From Caldimonas caldifontis (GTDB lineage: Bacteria; Pseudomonadota; Gammaproteobacteria; Burkholderiales; Burkholderiaceae_C): a stretch of 64,000 nucleotides of DNA. The position numbers and the translations under genes were made by a program. Shown here piece after piece: positions 55,148 through 63,391 of the stretch. The number at the start of each line of letters is the position of its first letter. The stretch's first letter is position 1. The stretch is from the NCBI RefSeq assembly GCF_002930615.1, contig NZ_PSNX01000011.1, positions 62,001-126,000 of the forward strand. The letters run 5' to 3'. The notes under the pieces are model-generated. The model saw nothing but the letters and a program-made list of their open reading frames with translations, had not been told where the DNA came from and ran no database searches.

Positions 55148-56866
55148 ATGGATACCCTGGCTGAGGCCCCGAATACCACGCTGTCCGGCGTGGCGCGCGT
55201 GCTGGTCAATGCCGGCAAGCTCAACGCCAAAACCGCCGAGGATCTGGCCAAGCAGGCCAAGGAAAAGCGCAGCAGCTTCATCTCCGCGGTGATTGCCGCC
55301 GGCGCTGTGTCTCCCTCGGATCTGGCCCACACCCTGTGCACCGCCTTTTCGCTGCCGCTGCTCGATCTGTCGGCGGTGGATGCCCAGCGCCTGCCCAAAG
55401 GCGTGATCGACGCCAAGCTGTCGGCGCAGTACCAGGTCGTCCCGCTGGGCAAGCGGGGCAGCCGCCTTTTCATTGCCGGCGCCGATCCGACCGACCAGGA
55501 AGCGCTGGAGCGCATCAAGTTCGCCACCCAGCTCACCCCGGAATGGGTGCTGGTCGAGCACGACAAACTGCTCAAAGTGCTCGAGGGCATTGGCGCCTCC
55601 GCGAGCGAAGCCCTCGAGAACATCGTCGGGGGCGACTTTGAGTTCGACGTCTCCGAGGAAGACACCGCCGCCCAGGAAAGCGCCGACGTCACCGCCGACG
55701 TCGAAGACGCCCCGGTCGTGCGCTTCTTGCAGAAGATGCTGATCGACGCCATCAACATGCGCGCGTCCGACCTGCACTTCGAACCCTACGAACTGAACTA
55801 CCGGGTGCGCTTCCGCGTGGATGGCGAGTTGCGCGAGATCACCCAGCCGCCCATCGCCATCAAGGACAAGCTCGCCTCGCGCATCAAGGTGATCTCGCGC
55901 CTGGACATCGCCGAAAAGCGTGTGCCCCAGGACGGGCGCATGAAGCTGAAGTTCGGCAACAAGGCCATTGACTTCCGGGTCAGCACCCTGCCCACGCTCT
56001 TCGGCGAGAAGATCGTGATCCGTATCCTCGACCCGTCCAGCGCCAAACTGGGCATCGAGGCCCTGGGCTACGAGAAAGCCGAGAAAGACCGCCTGATGGC
56101 CGCGATCCAGCGGCCTTACGGCATGGTGCTCGTCACCGGCCCGACCGGCAGCGGCAAGACCGTGTCGCTCTACACCTGCCTGAACATCCTGAACCAGCCC
56201 GGGGTGAACATTTCGACGGTGGAAGATCCGGCGGAAATCAACCTGCCGGGCATCAACCAGGTCAACGTCAACGACAAGGCCGGGCTGACCTTCGCCTCGG
56301 CCTTGAAGGCCTTCCTGCGCCAGGATCCGGATGTGATCATGGTCGGTGAGATCCGCGACCTGGAAACCGCCGACATCGCGATCAAGGCCGCCCAGACCGG
56401 CCACATGGTGATGTCCACGCTGCACACCAACGACGCCCCCACCACACTGACGCGCCTGCGCAACATGGGGGTGGCGCCTTTCAACATCGCCTCCAGCGTG
56501 ATTTTGATCACAGCCCAGCGTCTGGCGCGGCGCCTGTGCGAAAACTGCAAGCAACCCGCCACCTATCCGCGTGAAGCCATGCTCAAGGCGGGCTTCAAGG
56601 AGACGGAGCTCGACAACAGCTGGAAGCCTTACCGGGCCGTGGGGTGCTCAAGTTGTAACAACGGCTACAAAGGGCGTGTCGGCATTTACCAAGTGATGCC
56701 CATCACGGAAGAGATTCAGCGCATCATCCTGGCTGACGGGTCGGCGATGGACATCGCGGCACAGGCGCAGAAGGAAGGCGTGCGGGATCTGCGTCAGGCC
56801 GGCCTGCACAAAGTGAAGCTCGGGGTGACCACGCTGGACGAGGTCATTTCGGTTACGAACGAATAA
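55148..56866 (+). CDS. pilB: type IV pilus assembly ATPase PilB
   Basis: Cytoplasmic hexameric ATPase powering pilus extension. The 572-residue protein has an N-terminal MshEN-type domain (about 10-170), then the T2SSE ATPase core with R-A-S-D-L-H-F-E-P, Walker A G-P-T-G-S-G-K-T, D-P-A-E-I-N, Walker B G-E-I-R-D and the His box T-G-H-M-V-M-S-T-L-H-T-N-D-A. A four-cysteine zinc site is formed by C-E-N-C and C-S-S-C. pilC and pilD follow on the same strand; no pilin gene is in the window. Confidence 0.96.
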   Translation: MDTLAEAPNTTLSGVARVLVNAGKLNAKTAEDLAKQAKEKRSSFISAVIAAGAVSPSDLAHTLCTAFSLPLLDLSAVDAQRLPKGVIDAKLSAQYQVVPLGKRGSRLFIAGADPTDQEALERIKFATQLTPEWVLVEHDKLLKVLEGIGASASEALENIVGGDFEFDVSEEDTAAQESADVTADVEDAPVVRFLQKMLIDAINMRASDLHFEPYELNYRVRFRVDGELREITQPPIAIKDKLASRIKVISRLDIAEKRVPQDGRMKLKFGNKAIDFRVSTLPTLFGEKIVIRILDPSSAKLGIEALGYEKAEKDRLMAAIQRPYGMVLVTGPTGSGKTVSLYTCLNILNQPGVNISTVEDPAEINLPGINQVNVNDKAGLTFASALKAFLRQDPDVIMVGEIRDLETADIAIKAAQTGHMVMSTLHTNDAPTTLTRLRNMGVAPFNIASSVILITAQRLARRLCENCKQPATYPREAMLKAGFKETELDNSWKPYRAVGCSSCNNGYKGRVGIYQVMPITEEIQRIILADGSAMDIAAQAQKEGVRDLRQAGLHKVKLGVTTLDEVISVTNE

Positions 56867-56899
56867 GTTTTGGAACAGGGTTCAGGCCCTGGAGGGACT

Positions 56900-58120
56900 A
56901 TGGCAGTCGCAGCAGCAGCAAAAAAGGGCCAGGAATTTGTCTTCGAATGGGAAGGCAAGGACCGCAACGGCAAGGCCGTGCGCGGCGAGATGCGCGCCGG
57001 CGGCGAAGCCATGGTCAGCGCCAGCCTGCGCCGCCAGGGGGTGCTGGTCACGAAGGTGAAGAAGCGCCGCATGAGCGGCGGCAAGGCCATCAAGCCCAAG
57101 GACATCGCCATCTTCACGCGCCAGCTGGCCACGATGATGCGTGCCGGCGTGCCCTTGCTGCAGTCCTTCGACATCGTGGGCCGCGGCAGCACCAACCCAC
57201 GCCTGACCAAGCTGCTGAACGAAATCCGCATGGATGTCGAAACCGGCACCAGCCTGTCGGCGGCCCTGCGCAAGCATCCCTTGTACTTCGATGCGCTCTA
57301 CTGCAACCTGGTCGAAGCCGGCGAGGCCGGCGGTATCCTCGAAACCCTGCTGGAGCGGCTGGCGACCTACAAGGAGAAGACCGAGGCCATCAAAGCCAAG
57401 ATCAAGTCGGCCCTGATCTATCCGGTGGCCGTGCTGGTGGTGGCCTTCGTGGTGGTGGCCATCATCATGATCTTCGTGATCCCGGCCTTCAAGGACATCT
57501 TCACGTCCTTTGGCGCCGATCTGCCAGCGCCCACGCTGCTGGTGATGGCCATATCCGATGTGTTCGTGTCCTATTGGTACATCATCTTCGGTGTGGTCAT
57601 CGGCGGGACCTACTTCTTCTTCGAATCGTGGAAGCGATCGGAGAAGATGCAAAAGACCATGGACCGCCTGCTGCTCAAGGTACCCGTGTTTGGGCAGTTG
57701 GTCTACAAATCGGCGGTGGCCCGCTGGACACGCACCCTGGCAACCATGTTCGCCGCGGGCGTGCCGCTGGTGGAAGCGCTCGATTCCGTCGGCGGGGCCT
57801 CGGGCAATGCCGTCTTCGCCGAAGCCACCGAGAAGATCCAGAAGGATGTCTCCACCGGCACGAGCCTCACGGCCTCCATGCAGTCCACCGGCATCTTTCC
57901 GGTGATGGTGCTGCAGATGTGCGCGATCGGCGAGGAGTCGGGCTCGCTCGACCACATGCTGAACAAGGCCGCCGAGTTCTTCGAGGACGAGGTGGACGAA
58001 GCCGTCAAGGGGCTGTCCAGCCTGATGGAGCCGGTGATCATCGTCGTGCTGGGCACCCTGATCGGCGGCATCGTGGTGTCGATGTACCTGCCGATCTTCA
58101 AACTGGGTCAGGTGGTCTGA
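56900..58120 (+). CDS. pilC: type IV pilus inner-membrane platform protein PilC
   Basis: Inner-membrane platform of the pilus machine, interacting with PilB. ATG 56900 follows an ideal GGAGGG (56891-56896), giving 406 residues and rejecting the ten upstream codons. Two GspF-type repeats are visible, with F-T-R-Q-L-A-T-M-M-R-A-G-V-P-L and a second W-T-R-T-L-A-T-M-F-A-A-G-V-P-L, plus three membrane segments (near 180-210, 225-250 and 375-400). The G-E-A-G-G-I-L and G-E-E-S-G-S-L motifs mark the ends of the repeats. It lies between pilB and pilD. Confidence 0.96.
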   Translation: MAVAAAAKKGQEFVFEWEGKDRNGKAVRGEMRAGGEAMVSASLRRQGVLVTKVKKRRMSGGKAIKPKDIAIFTRQLATMMRAGVPLLQSFDIVGRGSTNPRLTKLLNEIRMDVETGTSLSAALRKHPLYFDALYCNLVEAGEAGGILETLLERLATYKEKTEAIKAKIKSALIYPVAVLVVAFVVVAIIMIFVIPAFKDIFTSFGADLPAPTLLVMAISDVFVSYWYIIFGVVIGGTYFFFESWKRSEKMQKTMDRLLLKVPVFGQLVYKSAVARWTRTLATMFAAGVPLVEALDSVGGASGNAVFAEATEKIQKDVSTGTSLTASMQSTGIFPVMVLQMCAIGEESGSLDHMLNKAAEFFEDEVDEAVKGLSSLMEPVIIVVLGTLIGGIVVSMYLPIFKLGQVV

Positions 58121-58141
58121 CGCACAACAGCCGTCGTCTCG

Positions 58142-58996
58142 ATGTCTCCTGACGTGCTTGCCTGGTGGCTCTCGCCGGCCGCCCTGGGAATTCTCGGCCT
58201 GTGTGTGGGCAGTTTTCTCAATGTGGTCATCCACCGCCTGCCGCTCATGCTCGAGCGGCAGTGGCGGCGCGACAGTGCTGAACTGCTCGAAGTGGCCCTG
58301 CCCGACGAGGGGTCACCACTGTCTCTGGTCCGCCCACGGTCGCGCTGCCCCCAGTGCGGGCACTTGATCCGCTGGTACGAGAACATCCCGGTGATCAGCT
58401 GGATCGCGCTGCGCGCCCGCTGCTCAGCGTGCAAGACCCCCATTTCGGCACGCTATCCCGGCGTGGAGGTTCTGACCGCCGCGCTCTTTGCGGGCGTGGG
58501 CTGGAAGGTCGGCCCCGAGCCCGTGGCTCTGGCCTGGTGTGCCGTGATGGCCACGCTGGTCGCCCTGACCTTCATCGACTGGGACACGACCCTGCTGCCC
58601 GACCAGCTCACGCAGCCTTTGCTGTGGGGCGGGCTGATCGCCGCGGCGCTGGGCTGGACGATTCCCCTGCCCACCGCCCTGTGGGGCGCCGTGGGCGGCT
58701 ACCTGTCGTTGTGGTCGGTCTACTGGCTCTTCAAGCTCACCACGGGCAAGGAAGGCATGGGCTTCGGAGACTTCAAGTTGCTGGCCGCCCTGGGCGCCTG
58801 GCTGGGCTGGAACACCCTGCTGCCCATTGCCCTCATCGCCTCGGTGATCGGAGCCATCGTGGGCATCGGCATGAAGATGGTCAGCAGCCTGCGCGAAGGC
58901 CGCTATGTGCCCTTCGGCCCCTTCCTGGCCGGTGCCGGCGTCTTCGTCTACTTCGTGGGCGTGGACACCGTGCTGGGCTGGATCGGCTGGTATTGA
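58142..58996 (+). CDS. pilD: type IV prepilin peptidase and N-methyltransferase PilD
   Basis: Bifunctional inner-membrane enzyme that cleaves prepilin leaders and methylates the new N terminus. The 284-residue protein has the zinc site as R-C-P-Q-C-G-H-L-I-R-W-Y and C-S-A-C-K-T in the methylase loop. The catalytic aspartates are in F-I-D-W-D-T-T-L-L-P-D and G-M-G-F-G-D-F-K-L, with about eight hydrophobic segments. It lies 21 bases after pilC and 4 bases before coaE in a conserved operon. Confidence 0.96.
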   Translation: MSPDVLAWWLSPAALGILGLCVGSFLNVVIHRLPLMLERQWRRDSAELLEVALPDEGSPLSLVRPRSRCPQCGHLIRWYENIPVISWIALRARCSACKTPISARYPGVEVLTAALFAGVGWKVGPEPVALAWCAVMATLVALTFIDWDTTLLPDQLTQPLLWGGLIAAALGWTIPLPTALWGAVGGYLSLWSVYWLFKLTTGKEGMGFGDFKLLAALGAWLGWNTLLPIALIASVIGAIVGIGMKMVSSLREGRYVPFGPFLAGAGVFVYFVGVDTVLGWIGWY

Positions 58997-59000
58997 CGAC

Positions 59001-59621
59001 ATGCGCGGCAGGACCCTGCCTCGCCCAGGCCGACTCGGCCTGACCGGCGGCATTGGCAGCGGCAAGAGCACGGTGTCAGCCTGGCTGGCGGCGCAGGGCG
59101 CTCACCTGGTCGACACCGATGCCATCTCGCGCGAACTCACCCAGGCCGGTGGCGGGGCCATCGAACCGCTGCGTCGAGCCTTCGGCGACCAGGCCATCGG
59201 CCCAGACGGGGCCTTGGACCGCCAGAAGATGCGTGAACTCGTCTTCGGCGACCCCGACGCCAAACGTCGGCTCGAAGCCCTCCTCCATCCCCTGATCGGC
59301 CAGGAAGCCGCTCGACGTGCGGCGCAGGCGACGCCGGGGCAGATGGTGGTGTTCGACGTGCCGCTGCTCGTGGAATCGCGCCTGTGGCGCACACGGGTGG
59401 ACCAGGTCCTCGTCGTCGATTGCACCCCTGAACGGCAGGTGGCCCGCGTGATGCAGCGTTCAGGGCTGAGTGACGAGGCGGTGCGGGCCATCATGGCCCA
59501 GCAGGCGCCCCGCAGCCTGCGCCTGGCGGCGGCCGACGTGGTGATCTCCAACGACAAGGACACCCTCGCACCGCTGCACGAGGCTCTGGCGGCTTTGTGG
59601 GCGCAGTGGCACCCGGTCTGA
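59001..59621 (+). CDS. coaE: dephospho-CoA kinase
   Basis: Phosphorylates dephospho-CoA in the last step of coenzyme A synthesis. The 206-residue protein starts at ATG 59001 just after pilD. It has the P-loop G-L-T-G-G-I-G-S-G-K-S-T, D-T-D-A-I-S-R, V-F-D-V-P-L-L-V-E-S, and the C-terminal A-D-V-V-I-S-N-D segment. The pilD-coaE-zapD-yacG order is conserved in proteobacteria, and this copy follows it exactly. No regulation is evident beyond operon transcription. Confidence 0.96.
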   Translation: MRGRTLPRPGRLGLTGGIGSGKSTVSAWLAAQGAHLVDTDAISRELTQAGGGAIEPLRRAFGDQAIGPDGALDRQKMRELVFGDPDAKRRLEALLHPLIGQEAARRAAQATPGQMVVFDVPLLVESRLWRTRVDQVLVVDCTPERQVARVMQRSGLSDEAVRAIMAQQAPRSLRLAAADVVISNDKDTLAPLHEALAALWAQWHPV

Positions 59622-59730
59622 GCACCGGCAGACACATTCGCTGACACGGGAATGTCCCCGGGGGCGGTGGCCCCCCTTGCCGGGCTGTGGAACAATGCCC
59701 GGCATCCACCTTCTGCATCGCGCCCCAGTC

Positions 59731-60489
59731 TTGATCCTCTACGAGTACCCCTTCAACGAGAGCATTCGCACCATGCTGCGGCTCGAACAGCTGTTCGACC
59801 GGCTGGGGCAGCTGATGCCGCGTGAGGAGGCGGTCGATCACCACTTCGCGTTGGCCACCATCTTCGAGATCATCGATGTGGCCTCGCGAGCGGATCTCAA
59901 GTCCGACCTGCTCAAGGACCTGGAGCGCCAGCGCTCCATCCTCAATGGCTACCGTGGCAACCCGTCGATCTCCGAGGACGCGCTGAACGAGGTGATCGGG
60001 CGGATCGACCACGCCTTCCAGCGCCTCAATCAACTGCCCGGCAAGGCGGGCCAGACCCTGACCAACAACGAATGGCTGATGAGCGTGCGCAGCCGCATCA
60101 GCATCCCGGGCGGCACCTGCGAGTTCGACCTCCCAGCCTATTACGCCTGGCAGAACCAGCCCGCGGCCCGTCGCCAGGCCGACCTGCAGCGCTGGGTGGG
60201 CACCCTGATGCCGCTCGCCGAGGCCTTGCGCGTGCTGCTGGGCCTGCTGCGCGAGTCGGGCGTGCCTCACAAGGTGATGGCCACCGCAGGCCAGTACCAG
60301 CAGAGCCTGCCGGCCGGGCGCAGCTACCAGCTCCTGCGTGTACGGCTCGATCCTGCTCTCGGCCTCGTGCCCGAGATCAGCGGCCATCGGCTCATGGTGT
60401 CCATCCGCTTCATGCGCCAGGAAGAAGAAGGGCGCCTGCGCCCCGCCACCGAAGAGCTGGGGTTCGAGCTGACCCTGTGCACGGGATGA
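59731..60489 (+). CDS. zapD: cell division protein ZapD
   Basis: Crosslinks FtsZ filaments at the division ring. The start was placed at TTG 59731, giving [18 protein letters not shown] at the N terminus and 252 residues, near the usual size; ATG 59695 would add 12 unconserved residues and is possible. A helical N-terminal half with [20 protein letters not shown] is followed by a beta-rich half (W[15 protein letters not shown]). It overlaps yacG by ATGA. coaE lies upstream in the same unit. Confidence 0.92.
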   Translation: MILYEYPFNESIRTMLRLEQLFDRLGQLMPREEAVDHHFALATIFEIIDVASRADLKSDLLKDLERQRSILNGYRGNPSISEDALNEVIGRIDHAFQRLNQLPGKAGQTLTNNEWLMSVRSRISIPGGTCEFDLPAYYAWQNQPAARRQADLQRWVGTLMPLAEALRVLLGLLRESGVPHKVMATAGQYQQSLPAGRSYQLLRVRLDPALGLVPEISGHRLMVSIRFMRQEEEGRLRPATEELGFELTLCTG

Positions 60490-60695
60490 ACTCCACCGCC
60501 TCCAAGCCCCGCACCGTACGCTGCCCGGCCTGTGGCGGCCCGAGCCTCTATGCGGCGCAGAATCCCTATCGCCCCTTCTGCAGCGAACGCTGCAAGAACC
60601 TGGACTTCGGGGCCTGGGCCAGCGAGAGCTACCGCGTGCCAGCGCGACCCGACAGCGCCGGCGCCGAGGACCCGGACACGCCGCCCGTGCATTGA
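60486..60695 (+). CDS. yacG: DNA gyrase inhibitor YacG
   Basis: A 69-residue zinc protein that binds GyrB and inhibits gyrase in E. coli. The four zinc cysteines are in C-P-A-C-G and F-C-S-E-R-C-K, followed by the family's D-L-G-like [13 protein letters not shown]. It overlaps zapD by ATGA and converges on the Nudix gene with 7 bases between stops. The C-terminal tail is acidic and disordered-looking. Confidence 0.95.
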   Translation: MNSTASKPRTVRCPACGGPSLYAAQNPYRPFCSERCKNLDFGAWASESYRVPARPDSAGAEDPDTPPVH

Positions 60696-60702
60696 GGCTG
60701 GC

Positions 60703-61134
60703 TCAGCCGCGGTGGGTCGCTCCGTCGAAGCGACGCTCGGCCGCAAACCATTGAAGCACCGGGACTGTTCCCGGCAGCACCGGGTGCACTTGCACCGGCA
60801 GATCCTGCCAAGCCATGGACTGCCCCTCGCGCATCTCGAATTCGCCGACCCAGTCATAAACCTTGCAGAAATGCAGCCGCACCAGGGCATGCGGATAGTC
60901 CACCAGCTCCACCTTCCACGGGTGCACGGCCCCGATGGTGATGCCCAGCTCCTCGTGCAGTTCCCGGCGCAGGGCCTCTTCCACCGACTCGCCCGCCTCC
61001 AGTTTGCCGCCCGGGAACTCCCAGTAGCCCGCATAGACCTTGCCGTCTGGGCGCGAGGTCAACAGGAAGCGGCCCTCACCTGCCGGCGTGCGCTCGACCA
61101 GCACGCCCACGGCCACGTCCACCGGCGTTCTCAT
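60703..61134 (-). CDS. mutT: Nudix hydrolase, MutT-like (8-oxo-dGTP diphosphatase type)
   Basis: A 143-residue Nudix enzyme. The Nudix box reads G-G-K-L-E-A-G-E-S-V-E-E-A-L-R-R-E-L-H-E-E-L, matching the consensus fully. The upstream segment L-L-T-S-R-P-D-G-K and G-Y-W-E-F-P-G-G are typical of MutT, which hydrolyses 8-oxo-dGTP to prevent mutation. Its start overlaps the stop of the DUF815 gene by four bases, so the two are coupled. Activity on other nucleotides is possible. Confidence 0.88.
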   Translation of the reverse strand: MRTPVDVAVGVLVERTPAGEGRFLLTSRPDGKVYAGYWEFPGGKLEAGESVEEALRRELHEELGITIGAVHPWKVELVDYPHALVRLHFCKVYDWVGEFEMREGQSMAWQDLPVQVHPVLPGTVPVLQWFAAERRFDGATHRG

Positions 61135-62009
61135 GCGTGATGCAGGCCGTGGCGGCCGGCATAGTCACGGGCAAACTGGTAGGCCACCCGGCCGGAGCGC
61201 GAGCCGCGCTCCAGCGCCCACACCAGCGACTCCTGCCGCGCCGCCTCGATGGCCGACTCGTCCACGCCAAAGCTGCGCAGCCACTGGGCCACGATGGCCA
61301 GGTACTCGGCCTGGCTGAAGGGGTAGAAGCTGATCCACAGGCCGAAGCGCTCGGACAGCGAGATCTTCTCCTCCACCACCTCGCCGGGGTGCACCTCGCC
61401 ATCCTCCGTGTGGGTGTAGGTGAGGTTCTCCTTCATGTACTCGGGCAGCAGGTGGCGGCGATTGGACGTGGCGTAGATCAGCACGTTGGGGGTGGCCGCG
61501 GCCACCGAGCCGTCGAGGATGGACTTCAGTTCCTTGTAGCCCAGTTCCCCCTCGTCGAAGCTCAGGTCGTCGCAGAAGACGATGAAGCGCTCGGGACGCT
61601 CGGCCACCAGATCGATGAGGTCCGGCAAATCCACCAGATCGGCTTTGTCCACCTCGATGAGCCGCAGGCCACGGTCGGCGAACTCGTTCAGGCAGGCCTT
61701 CACCAGCGAGGACTTGCCGGTGCCCCGTGCACCCGTGAGCAGCACGTTGTTGGCCTCCTGGCCCGCCACGAACTGCGCCGTGTTGCGCAGCAGGCGCTCC
61801 TTCTGGCCGTCCACCTCCTGCAGGTCCGACAGCCGGATGGTGGACACATGGCGCACCGGCTCCAGCCGGCCGGCCTGGCCCCGGCGACGGTAGCGGAAGG
61901 CGATGGAGGCCGACCAGTCGGGCTCGCTGAGCGACTGGGGCAGCACCTTCTCCAGCCGGGCCAGCAGGGCTTCGGCGCGGAGCAGCAGGGCTTCGAGGGC
62001 AGCAGACAT
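61131..62009 (-). CDS. DUF815 AAA-type ATPase
   Basis: A 292-residue P-loop ATPase of the DUF815 type. Walker A is G-A-R-G-T-G-K-S-S, preceded by V-L-L-T, and Walker B is F-I-V-F-C-D-D-L-S-F. A later A-T-S-N-R-R-H-L-L-P-E sensor segment and R-F-G-L-W-I-S-F-Y-P complete the family pattern. The physiological role is unknown. It precedes the Nudix gene in the same unit, in an order common next to yacG in betaproteobacteria. Confidence 0.9.
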   Translation of the reverse strand: MSAALEALLLRAEALLARLEKVLPQSLSEPDWSASIAFRYRRRGQAGRLEPVRHVSTIRLSDLQEVDGQKERLLRNTAQFVAGQEANNVLLTGARGTGKSSLVKACLNEFADRGLRLIEVDKADLVDLPDLIDLVAERPERFIVFCDDLSFDEGELGYKELKSILDGSVAAATPNVLIYATSNRRHLLPEYMKENLTYTHTEDGEVHPGEVVEEKISLSERFGLWISFYPFSQAEYLAIVAQWLRSFGVDESAIEAARQESLVWALERGSRSGRVAYQFARDYAGRHGLHHA

Positions 62010-62061
62010 GGAAGAAGACGGCAGGAACAGGACGTCGGAGCGCAGCAGTGTAGCGGCGGCC

Positions 62062-62718
62062 TCAGCCCGGCGTGGGCACGGCCACGACTTCGCCGGCGGC
62101 CACGGCGTAGATCCGGTCTGCCGCTGCCGGCTCGATGGGGTGCATGCCGGTGAAATGCCCGTAGGCGGGCAGCACTCCCACCTGGGCCGAGAACCAGAAG
62201 CAGGGCAGGCGCAGGCGGTCGCGTGCTCGGCCCTGCAGGCTCACACAAGGGTGCCAGTGTCCGGCCAGCACATAGGCTTCGCCCTGCGGGGTCGGGTGAT
62301 GGCACAGGGCCAAGGCCCCCAGCGGCCAGGGCTCGTCCACGCACTGCACCTGCAGGTCGGCCGGCGGGTCGCCCGCGCGGTCGTCGTGGTTGCCGCGCAC
62401 CAGCACCAGGTCCAGCCCGGGGTGCCGATCCCGCCAGCGGGACAACGCCTCAAGCGTGGCCGGGTTGTGGGCCTCGGCGGCATGCAGGAAGTCCCCCAGG
62501 AACACGAGCCGGTGGGGTGCCAGCCGCTCGATCAGGCCGCTCAGCCCCTGCAGCGCCGCACTGCTGCTGCCGCGAGGCACCGGCACGCCCCGCTTGCGGA
62601 AGCTCGCCGCCTTGCCCAGGTGCACGTCGGCCACCAGCAGGCAGCCATGTTCGGGCAGCCACAGGGCTTTTTCGGGCAGGAGCACGGCTTGCTCGCCGGC
62701 CAGGGTGATGCTCAGCAT
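62062..62718 (-). CDS. pdeM: PdeM-like metallophosphoesterase
   Basis: A 218-residue calcineurin-like phosphoesterase. The metal motifs are clear: A-D-V-H-L-G-K, G-D-F-L-H, G-N-H-D and G-H-W-H-P. The type corresponds to PdeM, named the ligase-associated DNA damage response endonuclease because it is often encoded with a DNA ligase, an exonuclease and an Lhr-type helicase. None of these is adjacent here, so the gene is isolated from the usual repair cluster. Nuclease activity is inferred from the family. Confidence 0.82.
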   Translation of the reverse strand: MLSITLAGEQAVLLPEKALWLPEHGCLLVADVHLGKAASFRKRGVPVPRGSSSAALQGLSGLIERLAPHRLVFLGDFLHAAEAHNPATLEALSRWRDRHPGLDLVLVRGNHDDRAGDPPADLQVQCVDEPWPLGALALCHHPTPQGEAYVLAGHWHPCVSLQGRARDRLRLPCFWFSAQVGVLPAYGHFTGMHPIEPAAADRIYAVAAGEVVAVPTPG

Positions 62719-62733
62719 GGCCGAGCCAAGCGA

Positions 62734-63384
62734 TCAGGCCGACAGCAGGCGCAGGCTCGTGTCGAGGAACTCGGTGGGCGTGCGCTTGAAGCCCGAGCGG
62801 GCGTAGCGATGCAGACGCCCCACCACGAAGGCTGTCAGCACCGAGGCCTGGGCCTGGGCATCGACCGTGGGGGTGATCGAGCCGTTGGCGTCGGCCGCCT
62901 GGCGCAGACTCTGGCGCAACTGGGCCTCGACGCGGTCGAAGAACTGGTTCATGCGCACCAGCAGGCGCTCGTTCTCGAACACCAGCGCATCGCCCACCAT
63001 CACGCGGGTCATGCCGGGGTTCTTCTCGGCGAACTGCAGCACCACGGCGACGATCTTGTGCGCCTGGGCCTGACCGGCGGGCTCGCGCTCGGTGATCTGG
63101 TTGACCAGGGTGAAAATGCTCTGTTCGATGAAGTCGATCAGGCCCTCGAACATCTGGGCCTTGCTCGCGAAGTGGCGGTAGAGCGCCGCCTCGCTCACTT
63201 CCAGCCGGCCGGCCAGGGCCGCGGTGGTGACCCGTTCGGCGCCGGGCTGCTCGAGCATGGACGCCAGGGTCTGAAGGATCTGGATGCGCCGCTCCCCCGG
63301 CTTGGGCCGCTTGCGCCCGGTCGGCTCGCCCGCGGCCTCGGCAGGAGTGGAAGACGGCGTGGCAGGAACGGGCAGATCGGCCAT
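62734..63384 (-). CDS. slmA: nucleoid occlusion factor SlmA (TetR fold)
   Basis: A 216-residue TetR-fold DNA-binding protein that blocks FtsZ ring formation over the nucleoid. ATG 63384 is taken as start; upstream in-frame codons lie in the nucleotidase gene. A low-complexity Pro/Ala lead of 25 residues is followed by the helix-turn-helix with I-L-Q-T-L-A-S-M-L-E, V-T-T-A-A-L-A-G-R-L-E-V-S-E-A-A-L-Y-R-H-F-A-S-K. F-E-G-L-I-D-F-I-E-Q-S-I-F supports SlmA over other TetR members. It follows the nucleotidase gene by 7 bases. Confidence 0.88.
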   Translation of the reverse strand: MADLPVPATPSSTPAEAAGEPTGRKRPKPGERRIQILQTLASMLEQPGAERVTTAALAGRLEVSEAALYRHFASKAQMFEGLIDFIEQSIFTLVNQITEREPAGQAQAHKIVAVVLQFAEKNPGMTRVMVGDALVFENERLLVRMNQFFDRVEAQLRQSLRQAADANGSITPTVDAQAQASVLTAFVVGRLHRYARSGFKRTPTEFLDTSLRLLSA

Positions 63385-63391
63385 CGTGTGC

